Positions 18,402 to 25,420 of a stretch of DNA of 34,857 bases are shown here, piece after piece. How positions within the stretch are numbered: position 1 is the first letter of the stretch; every line of letters starts with the position of its first letter. Below the pieces are notes generated by a model. The model saw only the letters and a program-made list of their open reading frames with translations, was not told where the DNA came from and ran no database searches. This DNA comes from JBARKJ01 sp963698885 (GTDB lineage: Bacteria; Nitrospirota; JACRHJ01): the NCBI GenBank assembly GCA_963698885.1, contig CAVOSJ010000008.1, positions 1 through 34,857 of the forward strand, read 5' to 3'. The position numbers were made by a program, and so were the translations under genes.

Positions 18402-18817
18402 TTAATTTCCTGGATGGCTCGTCACGGGGAACTCAATCTGCGTCCCGCTGGCATCGACATATTTCCCTGCAAAGAAGAGCGGCTCGTGCGTGACGCTGCC
18501 CAGCCTGCCATCGCTTCCAACTGCATGGAAAAATCGGCGCTCTGGCGCGGGGCGAGAGTGCCGACATTTATGGTGTTCCGCCCTCTGAAGGGCGGCATCG
18601 GGACTAAGGAAAGTGTAACGTTGGAAAGGGTGCTGTCCCCCGGATTTACCACGTGGACGGTTAAATCGAGGCTAACTGTATCGCCTGCCGAGCTGTATCC
18701 CGTGAAAGTATGCGTCACAATGACGGGCGGCGCGGGCGCGGTTTCGCTGGCGAAAACGTTCTGCAGAAGAGCCAGCGAAAAAATCAGCCCGAAGACAGAG
18801 GCTCTTAGCTTGAACAT
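18402..18817 (-). CDS. Small secreted Ig-like protein or N-terminal domain of the NHL protein, frameshifted near 18520
   Basis: From ATG at 18817 (GGAAGGGG upstream) comes a signal peptide FKLRASVFGLIFSLALLQ with likely cleavage after VFASE-like residues. A beta-rich domain follows (THTFTGYSSAGDTVSLDLTV, NPGDSTLSNVTLSLVP, INVGTLAPRQSADFSMQL), typical of CARDB/DUF11-like Ig folds. Near 18520 the frame must shift to continue as VGSDGRLGSVTHEPLFFAG and end IEFPVTSHPGN at 18402. Unshifted, the frame ends at 18422. It immediately precedes the NHL frame, which lacks its own signal peptide, so the two may be one protein joined by a Pro/Ala-rich linker (NKPPPPAVAAPPLY). Confidence 0.65.
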
Positions 18818-18994
18818 GGCTTTTCCCCTTCCAACCGGCAATAAATGGGCGTTAAGAAAAAGAGATGTCGGAAATGTGGATAATAGATAGGGCTTTTGAC
18901 TGAACTGGGGCTTACGGCTCGTGCATTTGTAAAACTTATTTGCGATTCATTATTAAATTTACATTCGATATGAGAGGGTGTCAAACTTCTTATC

Positions 18995-19003
18995 TGGTAT
19001 AAT
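18995..19003 (+). promoter_or_regulatory. Extended -10 promoter for the first DUF488 gene
   Basis: TGGTATAAT (TGn plus perfect TATAAT). No good -35 box is seen, as expected for extended -10 promoters. A closely similar context (CTGGTATAAT) precedes the sensor kinase at 30438-30447. Confidence 0.6.
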
Positions 19004-19040
19004 TATCAATATGGCTTGTAAGTGGAGGTTTATTAGGATT

Positions 19041-19412
19041 ATGAAGATAAAAATAAAACGCGCATACGACCCGCCCGCGAGGGGCGACGGGGTCCGTATA
19101 CTGGTGGACAGGCTCTGGCCGAGGGGTATCGCGAAAGAAAAACTTAAACTCGACTTATGGTTAAAGGATATCGCGCCCTCGGATATCCTCCGCCAATGGT
19201 TCTCGCATGACAGGGACCGCTGGGACGAGTTTAAAGCCCATTATTTTGAGGAGTTAGAGGCGAATAAGGATGCGGTGGAGCGCATAATCCAAGAGGCTGG
19301 GAAACGGCCCGTGACGCTCCTCTTCTCCTCGAAAGAGACAGAGTTTAACAATGCGGTTGCGCTGAAGGAGTACCTGGAAAAGGAGGCAAAAGAACACGTC
19401 CGGGCAGCCTGA
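19041..19412 (+). CDS. DUF488 family protein (YeaO-like)
   Basis: A 123-aa soluble protein with the DUF488 hallmarks: an N-terminal IKRAYDPPARGDGVRILVDR, then LWPRG, LWLKDIAPS, LRQWFSHDRDRWDEF and PVTLLFSSKETEFNNAVAL. The biochemical role of the family is unsettled. ATG 19041 is chosen over ATG 19011 because the family begins at MKIKIKRAY and AGGA lies just upstream; the longer form adds ten unmatched residues. It is driven by an extended -10 promoter at 18995. A diverged paralogue lies at 19884. Confidence 0.85.
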   Translation: MKIKIKRAYDPPARGDGVRILVDRLWPRGIAKEKLKLDLWLKDIAPSDILRQWFSHDRDRWDEFKAHYFEELEANKDAVERIIQEAGKRPVTLLFSSKETEFNNAVALKEYLEKEAKEHVRAA

Positions 19413-19482
19413 AGTACCTTAGCGGCCTGAAGCACCTCTACCTGCACTTTAATAAGCCGGTTGCGCCTGAACATGCTGGTTA

Positions 19483-19528
19483 CGGGGGCGGGGGTAAAAA
19501 GCCGTGCTTAATACCCTCCCAGCCCCCG
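19483..19528 (-). terminator. GC-rich hairpin after the DUF1328 gene
   Basis: CGGGGGC plus GGGGGTA (19483-19496) face TACCCTCCC plus GCCCCCG (19512-19528), an imperfect long stem. It lies just past the minus-strand DUF1328 stop. There is no clear T run beyond the stem, so terminator function is tentative. Confidence 0.4.
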
Positions 19529-19535
19529 CAAAACT

Positions 19536-19703
19536 CTATAGCACCGTCCTTCTTCGCCCGAAAACCAGCGACAGTACAAACAGGATCAGGAATACCACGA
19601 ACAGCAGCTTTGCAATCCATGCGGCCGTCCCGGCTATCCCCGCAAAGCCGAATATAGCGGCTATTATCGCGATTACGAAAAACACCACAGCCCAATATAA
19701 CAT
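19536..19703 (-). CDS. DUF1328 family small membrane protein (55 aa)
   Basis: A 55-aa peptide starting MLYWAVVFFVIAIIAAIFGF and ending VLSLVFGRRRTVL: two transmembrane helices (about residues 4-22 and 29-48) with a short basic tail, the pattern of the DUF1328/YtjA family of small inner-membrane proteins, whose function is not established. GGAGG stands seven bases before the ATG (19703), and a good promoter is found at 19763-19791. The spacing, start and stop are all clear. It is divergent from the second DUF488 gene. Confidence 0.88.
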   Translation of the reverse strand: MLYWAVVFFVIAIIAAIFGFAGIAGTAAWIAKLLFVVFLILFVLSLVFGRRRTVL

Positions 19704-19762
19704 AATTCACCTCCAGATAATCGCCCATCCAAGGCAGGCGGCTGGACGCTTCACATACTATA

Positions 19763-19791
19763 ATTATAGTCCAAATGCTTATTTTCAGCAA
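19763..19791 (-). promoter_or_regulatory. Promoter for the DUF1328 gene
   Basis: On the minus strand TTGCTG (complement of 19786-19791), a 17-base spacer and a perfect TATAAT (complement of 19763-19768). The leader to the ATG at 19703 is about 55 bases. Confidence 0.6.
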
Positions 19792-19836
19792 AACGGCTAA
19801 AGGCGAAAGCTTCTCAATTATTCATGACTTAACTTG

Positions 19837-19845
19837 TGATATAAT
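19837..19845 (+). promoter_or_regulatory. Extended -10 promoter for the second DUF488 gene
   Basis: TGATATAAT: a TGn element directly before a perfect TATAAT at 19840-19845. No clear -35 box is present. The start codon at 19884 is about 32 bases from the predicted transcription start. Confidence 0.55.
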
Positions 19846-19883
19846 ATTAACTATGAATAAAGAGTTCTTTGCTGGAGGATGAG

Positions 19884-20261
19884 ATGGACATAAAGATAAA
19901 GAAGATGGAAGAAAACCTGGATGAAACGGACGGTTTCAGGATTTATGTAGAGAGAAACTGGCCGAAGAATATAGAGCACGAAGAGGGGTGCATAGACCTC
20001 TGGTTGAAGGACATAGCGCCGGGAGAGGGCGGCCAGCTATGGTTTTCCGGGAAGCCTGAGAGATGGGGCGAGTTCGAGTGCGGATATTTCGCCGAACTGG
20101 ACGAGAAGACCGACCAGCTACGGAAAATCCTTGAGAAAGCAGAGCAGGGGCCGGTTACGCTGCTATACGACCGGGGGTCGTACGAATATAACGCGGCGGT
20201 AGCGATAAGGGATTATATCGAGATGCATAAAGACCTGCTCGGCGGGAAACTGGCGGCATAG
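19884..20261 (+). CDS. Diverged DUF488 paralogue
   Basis: A 125-aa protein alignable end to end with the gene at 19041: DIKIKKMEENLDETDGFRIYV, LWLKDIAPGEGGQLWFSGK, PVTLLYDRGSYEYNAAVA. The conserved DRLWPRG of DUF488 has become ERNWPKN and the FSHD motif has become FSGK, so the presumed functional residues are lost or changed while the fold is kept. ATG 19884 is chosen because GGAGG lies seven bases upstream; an in-frame TTG at 19869 would include that ribosome-binding site in the coding region. Role unknown. Confidence 0.8.
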   Translation: MDIKIKKMEENLDETDGFRIYVERNWPKNIEHEEGCIDLWLKDIAPGEGGQLWFSGKPERWGEFECGYFAELDEKTDQLRKILEKAEQGPVTLLYDRGSYEYNAAVAIRDYIEMHKDLLGGKLAA

Positions 20262-20308
20262 TAACGCCTCTCGATCCTTTTCTTACGATTAAGAAAGGGG
20301 AGGGGAAG

Positions 20309-20704
20309 TTATGAACAAATCCGGCACTTCCGTCTCTTCGGCAGGAACCTCCTTAAGCGCGCGAAAATGAAATATACCGCCTTCGCGATTTGATTGACCA
20401 GCGGCATTTCGATAAGCCACGCGAGCAGTAGATATGCGCTCTCGGGCGGGAGTCCGCGCCATATGGGCGGGAACCCGTCCGCGCCCGTGTAATACCTTCC
20501 TTCCGAGTCCAGGACGTGCAGCCTCAGCATCAGCTCTTCACGCGACTTTCCATACGTTTCGGGGCGAAAATCCTTCGCTGTAATGTCGATAAAAATGAGG
20601 TTCCCGCTCAAATCCTTTTCCCTGTAATGCTCCATCTCGGTTGAGCATACGACGCACGAGCCGTCGTAGAAGATTTTGATGGGATATGCCGGGCGCTTGT
20701 TCAT
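20309..20704 (-). CDS. DCC family thiol-disulfide oxidoreductase-like protein (DUF393)
   Basis: The N-terminus IKIFYDGSCVVCSTEMEHYR carries the DxxCxxC signature of DCC/DUF393 proteins, a thioredoxin-like group of uncertain function. Also typical are LIFIDITAKDF in the middle and a C-terminal half with LRLHVLDSEGRYYTGADGF, a hydrophobic helix (AYLLLAWLIEMPL) and a Cys pair near the end (CRIC). With the start at ATG 20704 the protein is 131 aa, the normal size; a longer frame to 20761 would overlap the uvrB promoter region. It is divergent from uvrB. Confidence 0.85.
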   Translation of the reverse strand: MNKRPAYPIKIFYDGSCVVCSTEMEHYREKDLSGNLIFIDITAKDFRPETYGKSREELMLRLHVLDSEGRYYTGADGFPPIWRGLPPESAYLLLAWLIEMPLVNQIAKAVYFIFARLRRFLPKRRKCRICS

Positions 20705-20741
20705 CCTTAAAGTATATAATTGTTCCACTAAATCTGATCCA

Positions 20742-20771
20742 TTGACTCCCCCTACCTCCATATAGTAAAAT
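20742..20771 (+). promoter_or_regulatory. uvrB promoter
   Basis: TTGACT (20742-20747), an 18-base spacer, TAAAAT (20766-20771). The -10 region is bracketed by a perfect 10-bp inverted repeat, CCTACCTCCA (20751-20760) and TGGAGGTAGG (20779-20788), whose right arm contains the uvrB ribosome-binding site. I do not see a CTGT-N8-ACAG LexA box. Confidence 0.6.
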
Positions 20772-20793
20772 TATCTTTTGGAGGTAGGCAGTT

Positions 20794-22801
20794 ATGCGCG
20801 ACTTCAAGCTTGTCTCGGATTTCCAGCCAAAGGGCGACCAGCCGCAGGCAATCGAGGAACTTACCGAGGGTCTGATCCGGGGGGACAAGCACCAGGTGCT
20901 CCTGGGCGTAACCGGCTCCGGCAAGACCTTCACCATCGCCAACGTCATTGCAAACGTCAACAGGCCGACGTTAATCATGTCCCCGAACAAGACCTTAGCC
21001 GCTCAGCTATACGCGGAGTTCAAGGGCTTCTTCCCCGAAAACGCCGTCGAGTATTTCGTCAGCTACTACGACTACTACCAGCCCGAAGCGTACCTCCCCA
21101 CGACGGACACGTACATCGAGAAGGACTCCTCCATAAACGACGAAATAGACCGGATGCGCCACTCGGCTACCTACTCGCTCTTTGAGAGAAAAGACGTAAT
21201 CATCGTGGCGTCCGTCTCCTGCATATACGGCCTGGGCTCCCCCGAGGCATATCACGGGATGCTGCTCTTTCTACAGGAGGGGGATACCGTCGAGCGGGAC
21301 GAGATACTGAAAAAGCTCGTCGACGATACAGTACGAGAGAAACGACATAGACTTCCACCGCGGTACGTTTCGCGCGCGCGGGGACGTAATCGAAATTTTC
21401 CCATCGTATGCCGAGGACCGGGCTGTGCGTATTTCGCTCTTCGGAGACGAGATAGAACGGATAGACGAGATAGACCCGCTGAAGGGCGAGGTTACGGGGC
21501 ATTTGGGGAAAGTGGCGGTATATCCCAAGAGCCATTACGTCACGCCCGAAGACCGGATGAAAACGGCGGTGCGGAATATATCGATAGAGCTTGAGGCGCG
21601 GGTGCGTGAGTACGAACTTACAAAGCGGCTCCTTGAAGCGCAGAGGATAGAGCAGAGGACGAACTTCGACCTGGAGATGATAAAGGAGGTCGGATACTGC
21701 CAGGGGATAGAGAACTACTCCCGGCACTTAACCGGCAGGAAGCCCGGCGAGGCGCCCCCGACGCTGATGGACTACTTCCCGAAGGACAGCCTGATAATAA
21801 TCGACGAGTCGCACGTAACCGTCCCGCAGATAGGCGGGATGTATAACGGCGACCGCTCCCGGAAGTTGACCCTTGTCGAGTTCGGGTTCCGGCTCCCGTC
21901 CGCGCTGGACAACAGGCCGCTGAACTTCCAGGAATTCGAGGCGAACGTCCCGCAGGCGATTTATGTATCGGCGACGCCCGGGCCGTACGAGCTTGATAAG
22001 ACCGGCGGGACCATAGTGGAGCAGGTGATACGTCCCACGGGGCTGATGGACCCGGTGATTACCATTAAGCCGGTGAAGGGCCAGGTGGACGACCTGCTTG
22101 ATGAAATCCGCGCGCGCACGGCAAAAAACGAGCGGGTGCTGGTCACTACCCTTACCAAGCGGATGGCGGAGGACCTGACGGCGTATTACGAGGAGCTTGG
22201 CGTGCGCGTCAGATATCTCCACTCGGATATCGAGACGCTGGAGCGCATGGAGATAATCAGGGACCTGCGGCTCGGGAAGTTCGACGTGCTCGTAGGGATA
22301 AACCTCCTGCGCGAAGGCCTGGACATACCCGAAGTGTCATTGGTCGCGATACTGGACGCGGACAAGGAGGGGTTCCTCCGCTCGGAGCGCTCGCTTACCC
22401 AGACCGCCGGACGCGCGGCGAGGAACGTAAACGGCGAAGTATATTTTTACGCCGACAAAATCACCAATTCAATGCAGAAGACCATAGAGGTCACGACCAA
22501 ACGCCGGGAAATCCAGCAGGCATACAACGAACTCCACAACATAACGCCGGAGAGCATAAAGAAGGACATCAGCGACATAATGCACTCCGTCTATGAGGCC
22601 GATTACTTCACCGTGCCGGTGGATGGCGGGGGTGCGGCTCCGGATATACCGCTTGAGGAACTCCCGAAAGTCATCCAGGGCCTGCAGAAAGACATGAAGA
22701 AGGCGGCGGCGGATTTGGATTTCGAGCGCGCTGCGGAAATCCGGGACAGGATAAAAGAACTCAAGGAGATGGAGATGGCGATGGGGGTGAAGGTGGTATG
22801 A
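20794..22801 (+). CDS. uvrB: Excinuclease ABC subunit B, frameshifted near 21322-21326
   Basis: Damage-recognition helicase of nucleotide excision repair. Motifs: QPKGDQPQAI, Walker A GVTGSGKT (38-45), the beta-hairpin region YYDYYQPEAYLP, IIIDESHVTVPQIGGMYNGD (DEAD-like box), FQEFEANVPQAIYVSATPGP, GINLLREGLDIPEVSLVAIL, QTAGRAARN and a C-terminal UVR domain (DFERAAEIRDRIKEL) that contacts UvrC. One surplus base (or two lost) at 21322-21326 must be corrected to give IQYERNDIDFHRGTFRARGD and a 668-aa protein, the usual length. GGAGGT is well placed before ATG 20794. The stop overlaps the ClC gene by four bases, so the two are probably co-transcribed. Confidence 0.93.
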
Positions 22802-24147
22802 GAAAGCATTTAGCCGAGCACGGCACGATGTTCGTGAGTATCCTGAAGTGGACAGTCCTGGCTTCCGTCGTCGGCGTGGCCGTGGGGCTTTCTACTACGC
22901 TTTTCCTGAAGGTGCTAAATTACAGTACCGCCCGCACCGCCGGTTTTCCGTATTATTTCATACTGCTCCCGGCTGGGCTGTTCGTAAGCAACCTTGCACC
23001 GCTCCTGATAGATAAGGAGGCGGCTGGCGAGGGGCTGGACAAAGTCATCAACGCCATACACAAAAAAGGCGGGAAGGTGCGCCTGACCGTCGCCCCGGCG
23101 AAGTTCATAGCGTCCATCCTGACGATTGCCTGCGGCGGTTCGGCGGGCAAAGAGGCCCCTCCGGTACAGGTCGGGGCCGCGCTGGCTTCCTGGGTGTCGA
23201 GGTCGCTGAGGATGGACAAGGCAGACAGGAAAAAACTCGTCATATGCTCCATCTCCGCCGGTTTCGCCTCCGTGTTCGGCGCGCCTATCGCGGGCTCGAT
23301 ATTCGGCATCGAAGCGCTGTTCCTGGGCCAGCTCTCGTACGACGTGCTGTTCCCTTCTTTCGTCTCCGGCATTGTGGCGTACCAGGTCTCTCTTTCCTGG
23401 GGAATAAAATATTTCTCCAGAGAGATGACGATATTCCCGGTCTTTTCGGGAGGCGTATTTTTTAAAGTCATACTTGCCGGCATGGTCTTCGGCCTGGTCT
23501 CGCTCGTATTCATCGAAGCGATGAAGCTCTCGGACAAACTGTTTCATAAGTTAAAGATGCCGTTTCCGCTGAAAGGCGCGCTGGCTGGGCTACTGCTTGC
23601 GGTATTGACTTTTATACTCGGAGACCGGGGCTATCTGGGCCTGGGCCTGCCGCAGATAGAATCCGCCGTCCAGGGCCACGCCGTGCCCGCCGGGGCTTTC
23701 CTGTATAAAATATTATTCACCTCGATTACACTGGGCTCCGGCGCATCTGGCGGAATCATAACGCCGATATTTTTCGTGGGATCGTCCGCCGGGAGCGAGT
23801 TCGGCAGGCTTTTCGGGTTCGACCCGGCGACATTTGCAGTGATTGGCATGGCGGCGGTGCTGGCCGGGACGGCTAACACGCCGATTTCCGCAGGTATTCT
23901 GGCGATGGAGCTTTTCGGAGTCCGGATGGGGACTTGGGCGGCTACGGCATCGGTCGTAAGCTACCTGATGGTCGGCAACAGGAGCATCCATGCAAGCCAG
24001 GTGGTAGCCGCTTTAAAATCGTCTTCAGTGCGCGTGCCCCTGAATGTGAAGGTGGGCGGCGCGGAGGCTGTCGTTACATACCGCCGTAAAGGCGTACTCG
24101 GCCTGGCCCGGCGCATATTCGTTAAAAACGGGGGAAAAAAGCTGTAA
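22798..24147 (+). CDS. ClC-type chloride channel/antiporter
   Basis: A 449-aa polytopic inner-membrane protein with the ClC fold. The second anion motif is ACGGSAGKEAPPVQVGAALA, with Glu119 at the gating-glutamate position (GREGP in Escherichia coli), and the third is GSGASGGIITPIFFVGSSAG (GGIFxP). The third-helix motif that is GSGIP in classical ClCs is here AAGEGLDKV, so anion selectivity is uncertain. There is no cytoplasmic CBS-domain pair; the tail after the last helix is short. The start codon overlaps the uvrB stop (ATGA), but a functional link to excision repair is not expected. Confidence 0.88.
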   Translation: MRKHLAEHGTMFVSILKWTVLASVVGVAVGLSTTLFLKVLNYSTARTAGFPYYFILLPAGLFVSNLAPLLIDKEAAGEGLDKVINAIHKKGGKVRLTVAPAKFIASILTIACGGSAGKEAPPVQVGAALASWVSRSLRMDKADRKKLVICSISAGFASVFGAPIAGSIFGIEALFLGQLSYDVLFPSFVSGIVAYQVSLSWGIKYFSREMTIFPVFSGGVFFKVILAGMVFGLVSLVFIEAMKLSDKLFHKLKMPFPLKGALAGLLLAVLTFILGDRGYLGLGLPQIESAVQGHAVPAGAFLYKILFTSITLGSGASGGIITPIFFVGSSAGSEFGRLFGFDPATFAVIGMAAVLAGTANTPISAGILAMELFGVRMGTWAATASVVSYLMVGNRSIHASQVVAALKSSSVRVPLNVKVGGAEAVVTYRRKGVLGLARRIFVKNGGKKL

Positions 24148-24242
24148 ACATCTTGACTATTTGCCCCTTTTCCTGCAAACTAAGTAGTTACTTTTAATAT
24201 AAAAACTCCCTCAAAACCTACAATTATTCAAGGAGTCCATCT

Positions 24243-24956
24243 TTGGCCAAACTGGGCGTCAATATTGACCACGTGGCGACGGTACGCCAGGCCAGGCGCG
24301 GAGTGGAACCGGACCCGGTCCATGCGGCGGTACTGGCAGAGCTTGGCGGGGCGGACGGCATTACCATCCACCTCCGCGAGGACAGGCGGCATATCCAGGA
24401 CAGGGACCTGCGCCTCCTCCGGGAGACGGTGAAGGTCCCGCTGAACCTCGAAATGGCGGCGTCCGACGAGATAATCGTCATCGCGCTGGAAGTGCGCCCG
24501 GAAATGGCGACACTGGTGCCGGAGAAGCGGGAAGAGCTTACCACCGAGGGCGGCCTGGACGTGGTGGCGAACCGGGAGAGGGTACAGGACGCGGTGCGCA
24601 AGCTTCGGGATTCGGGCATATTCGTGAGCCTTTTCATAGACCCGGATTTCGACCAGGTGAAGGAATCCAAAAAGGCGGGCGCGGACGCCATAGAGATACA
24701 TACGGGAAAGTACGCCGCCGCCAGGACTTACGAGCAGTCCCAGAAGGAGTACGAGAAGATATTCGAGTCCTGCCGCCTTGCCCATAAGCTGGGGCTTACG
24801 GTAAACGCGGGGCATGGCCTGAACTATCAGAACGTCCGCCAGATAGCGAAGATAAAAGAGATATACGAGCTGAATATCGGGCACAGCATAATCTCGCGCG
24901 CCGTGCTGGTGGGTCTGGAGCGGGCCGTAAGGGAGATGAAAGATTTAATAATATAG
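24243..24956 (+). CDS. pdxJ: Pyridoxine 5'-phosphate synthase
   Basis: Condenses 1-deoxy-xylulose 5-phosphate with 3-amino-2-oxopropyl phosphate to pyridoxine 5'-phosphate in the DXP-dependent vitamin B6 pathway. The 237-aa TIM-barrel protein has LGVNIDHVATVRQARRG at its N-terminus, ITIHLREDRRHIQDRD, LNLEMAAS, EIHTGKYA, VNAGHGLNY and ELNIGHSIISRA, all family motifs. The start is TTG at 24243, with AAGGAG about seven bases upstream; no ATG fits. PdxJ next to AcpS is a recurrent bacterial arrangement, and a shared leader repeat separates the two here. Confidence 0.95.
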   Translation: MAKLGVNIDHVATVRQARRGVEPDPVHAAVLAELGGADGITIHLREDRRHIQDRDLRLLRETVKVPLNLEMAASDEIIVIALEVRPEMATLVPEKREELTTEGGLDVVANRERVQDAVRKLRDSGIFVSLFIDPDFDQVKESKKAGADAIEIHTGKYAAARTYEQSQKEYEKIFESCRLAHKLGLTVNAGHGLNYQNVRQIAKIKEIYELNIGHSIISRAVLVGLERAVREMKDLII

Positions 24957-24964
24957 GGCGAACC

Positions 24965-25003
24965 GTTACCTTTTTGGTAAAAAGGTAACACCAAAAACTT
25001 TTA
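24965..25003 (+). repeat. Two-hairpin leader repeat, copy 2
   Basis: GTTACCTTTTT (24965-24975), GGT, AAAAAGGTAAC (24979-24989), then ACCAAAAACTTTTAA. It matches copy 1 at 6388 over about 40 bases, in the same orientation and at a similar distance from the next start codon (about 35 bases). TTTTTGG (24971-24977) can alternatively pair with CCAAAAA (24991-24997). Confidence 0.75.
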
Positions 25004-25024
25004 ACTTTGTTTTTGCTCCCCGCA

Positions 25025-25420
25025 ATGATAATTGGCACAGGCATAGACATAGTAAGGGTGGACAGGATAGCTGACGCTATTACCCGATGGGGCGGCGCGT
25101 TCGAGGACAGGGTATTCACCGCCGGGGAAAAGACTTACTGCCGCGGCCAGAAGAGGAGCACCGAGAGCTTCGCGGCGCGCTTCGCGGTAAAGGAGGCGGT
25201 ACTCAAGGCCTTCGGCACCGGGCACTCCCAGGGCGTTAAATGGGTGGACGTAGAGGTCACGCGGGACGGGCTGGGCAAGCCCGCCGTGCTCTACCACGGC
25301 AAGGTGCGCGAGATGGCCCAGAGGCTGGGAGTCAGGGAGACATTCGTAAGCATCAGCCACGACGGGGATTATACGGTGGCCCAGGCTGTACTGTCCACGG
25401 AGGCGAAAGAGTCTAAATGA
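25025..25420 (+). CDS. acpS: Holo-[acyl-carrier-protein] synthase
   Basis: Transfers 4'-phosphopantetheine from CoA to acyl carrier protein. The protein starts at ATG 25025 with MIIGTGIDIVRVDRI (Asp of the metal site) and has RFAVKEAVLKAFGTG and VSISHDGDYTVAQ; at 131 aa it matches AcpS. A longer frame from TTG 25007 adds six residues not seen in the family. The ATG lies 35 bases after the leader repeat. The stop codon overlaps the nnr start (ATGA), indicating coupled translation. Confidence 0.93.
   Translation: MIIGTGIDIVRVDRIADAITRWGGAFEDRVFTAGEKTYCRGQKRSTESFAARFAVKEAVLKAFGTGHSQGVKWVDVEVTRDGLGKPAVLYHGKVREMAQRLGVRETFVSISHDGDYTVAQAVLSTEAKESK

Noticed and set aside
20700..20793. LexA (SOS) box upstream of uvrB
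   Set aside because: No CTGT-N8-ACAG or close variant; the inverted repeat there has a different sequence and spacing.
21315..21330. Programmed frameshifting in uvrB
   Set aside because: No slippery site; a single-base indel in otherwise intact motifs fits a sequence error.
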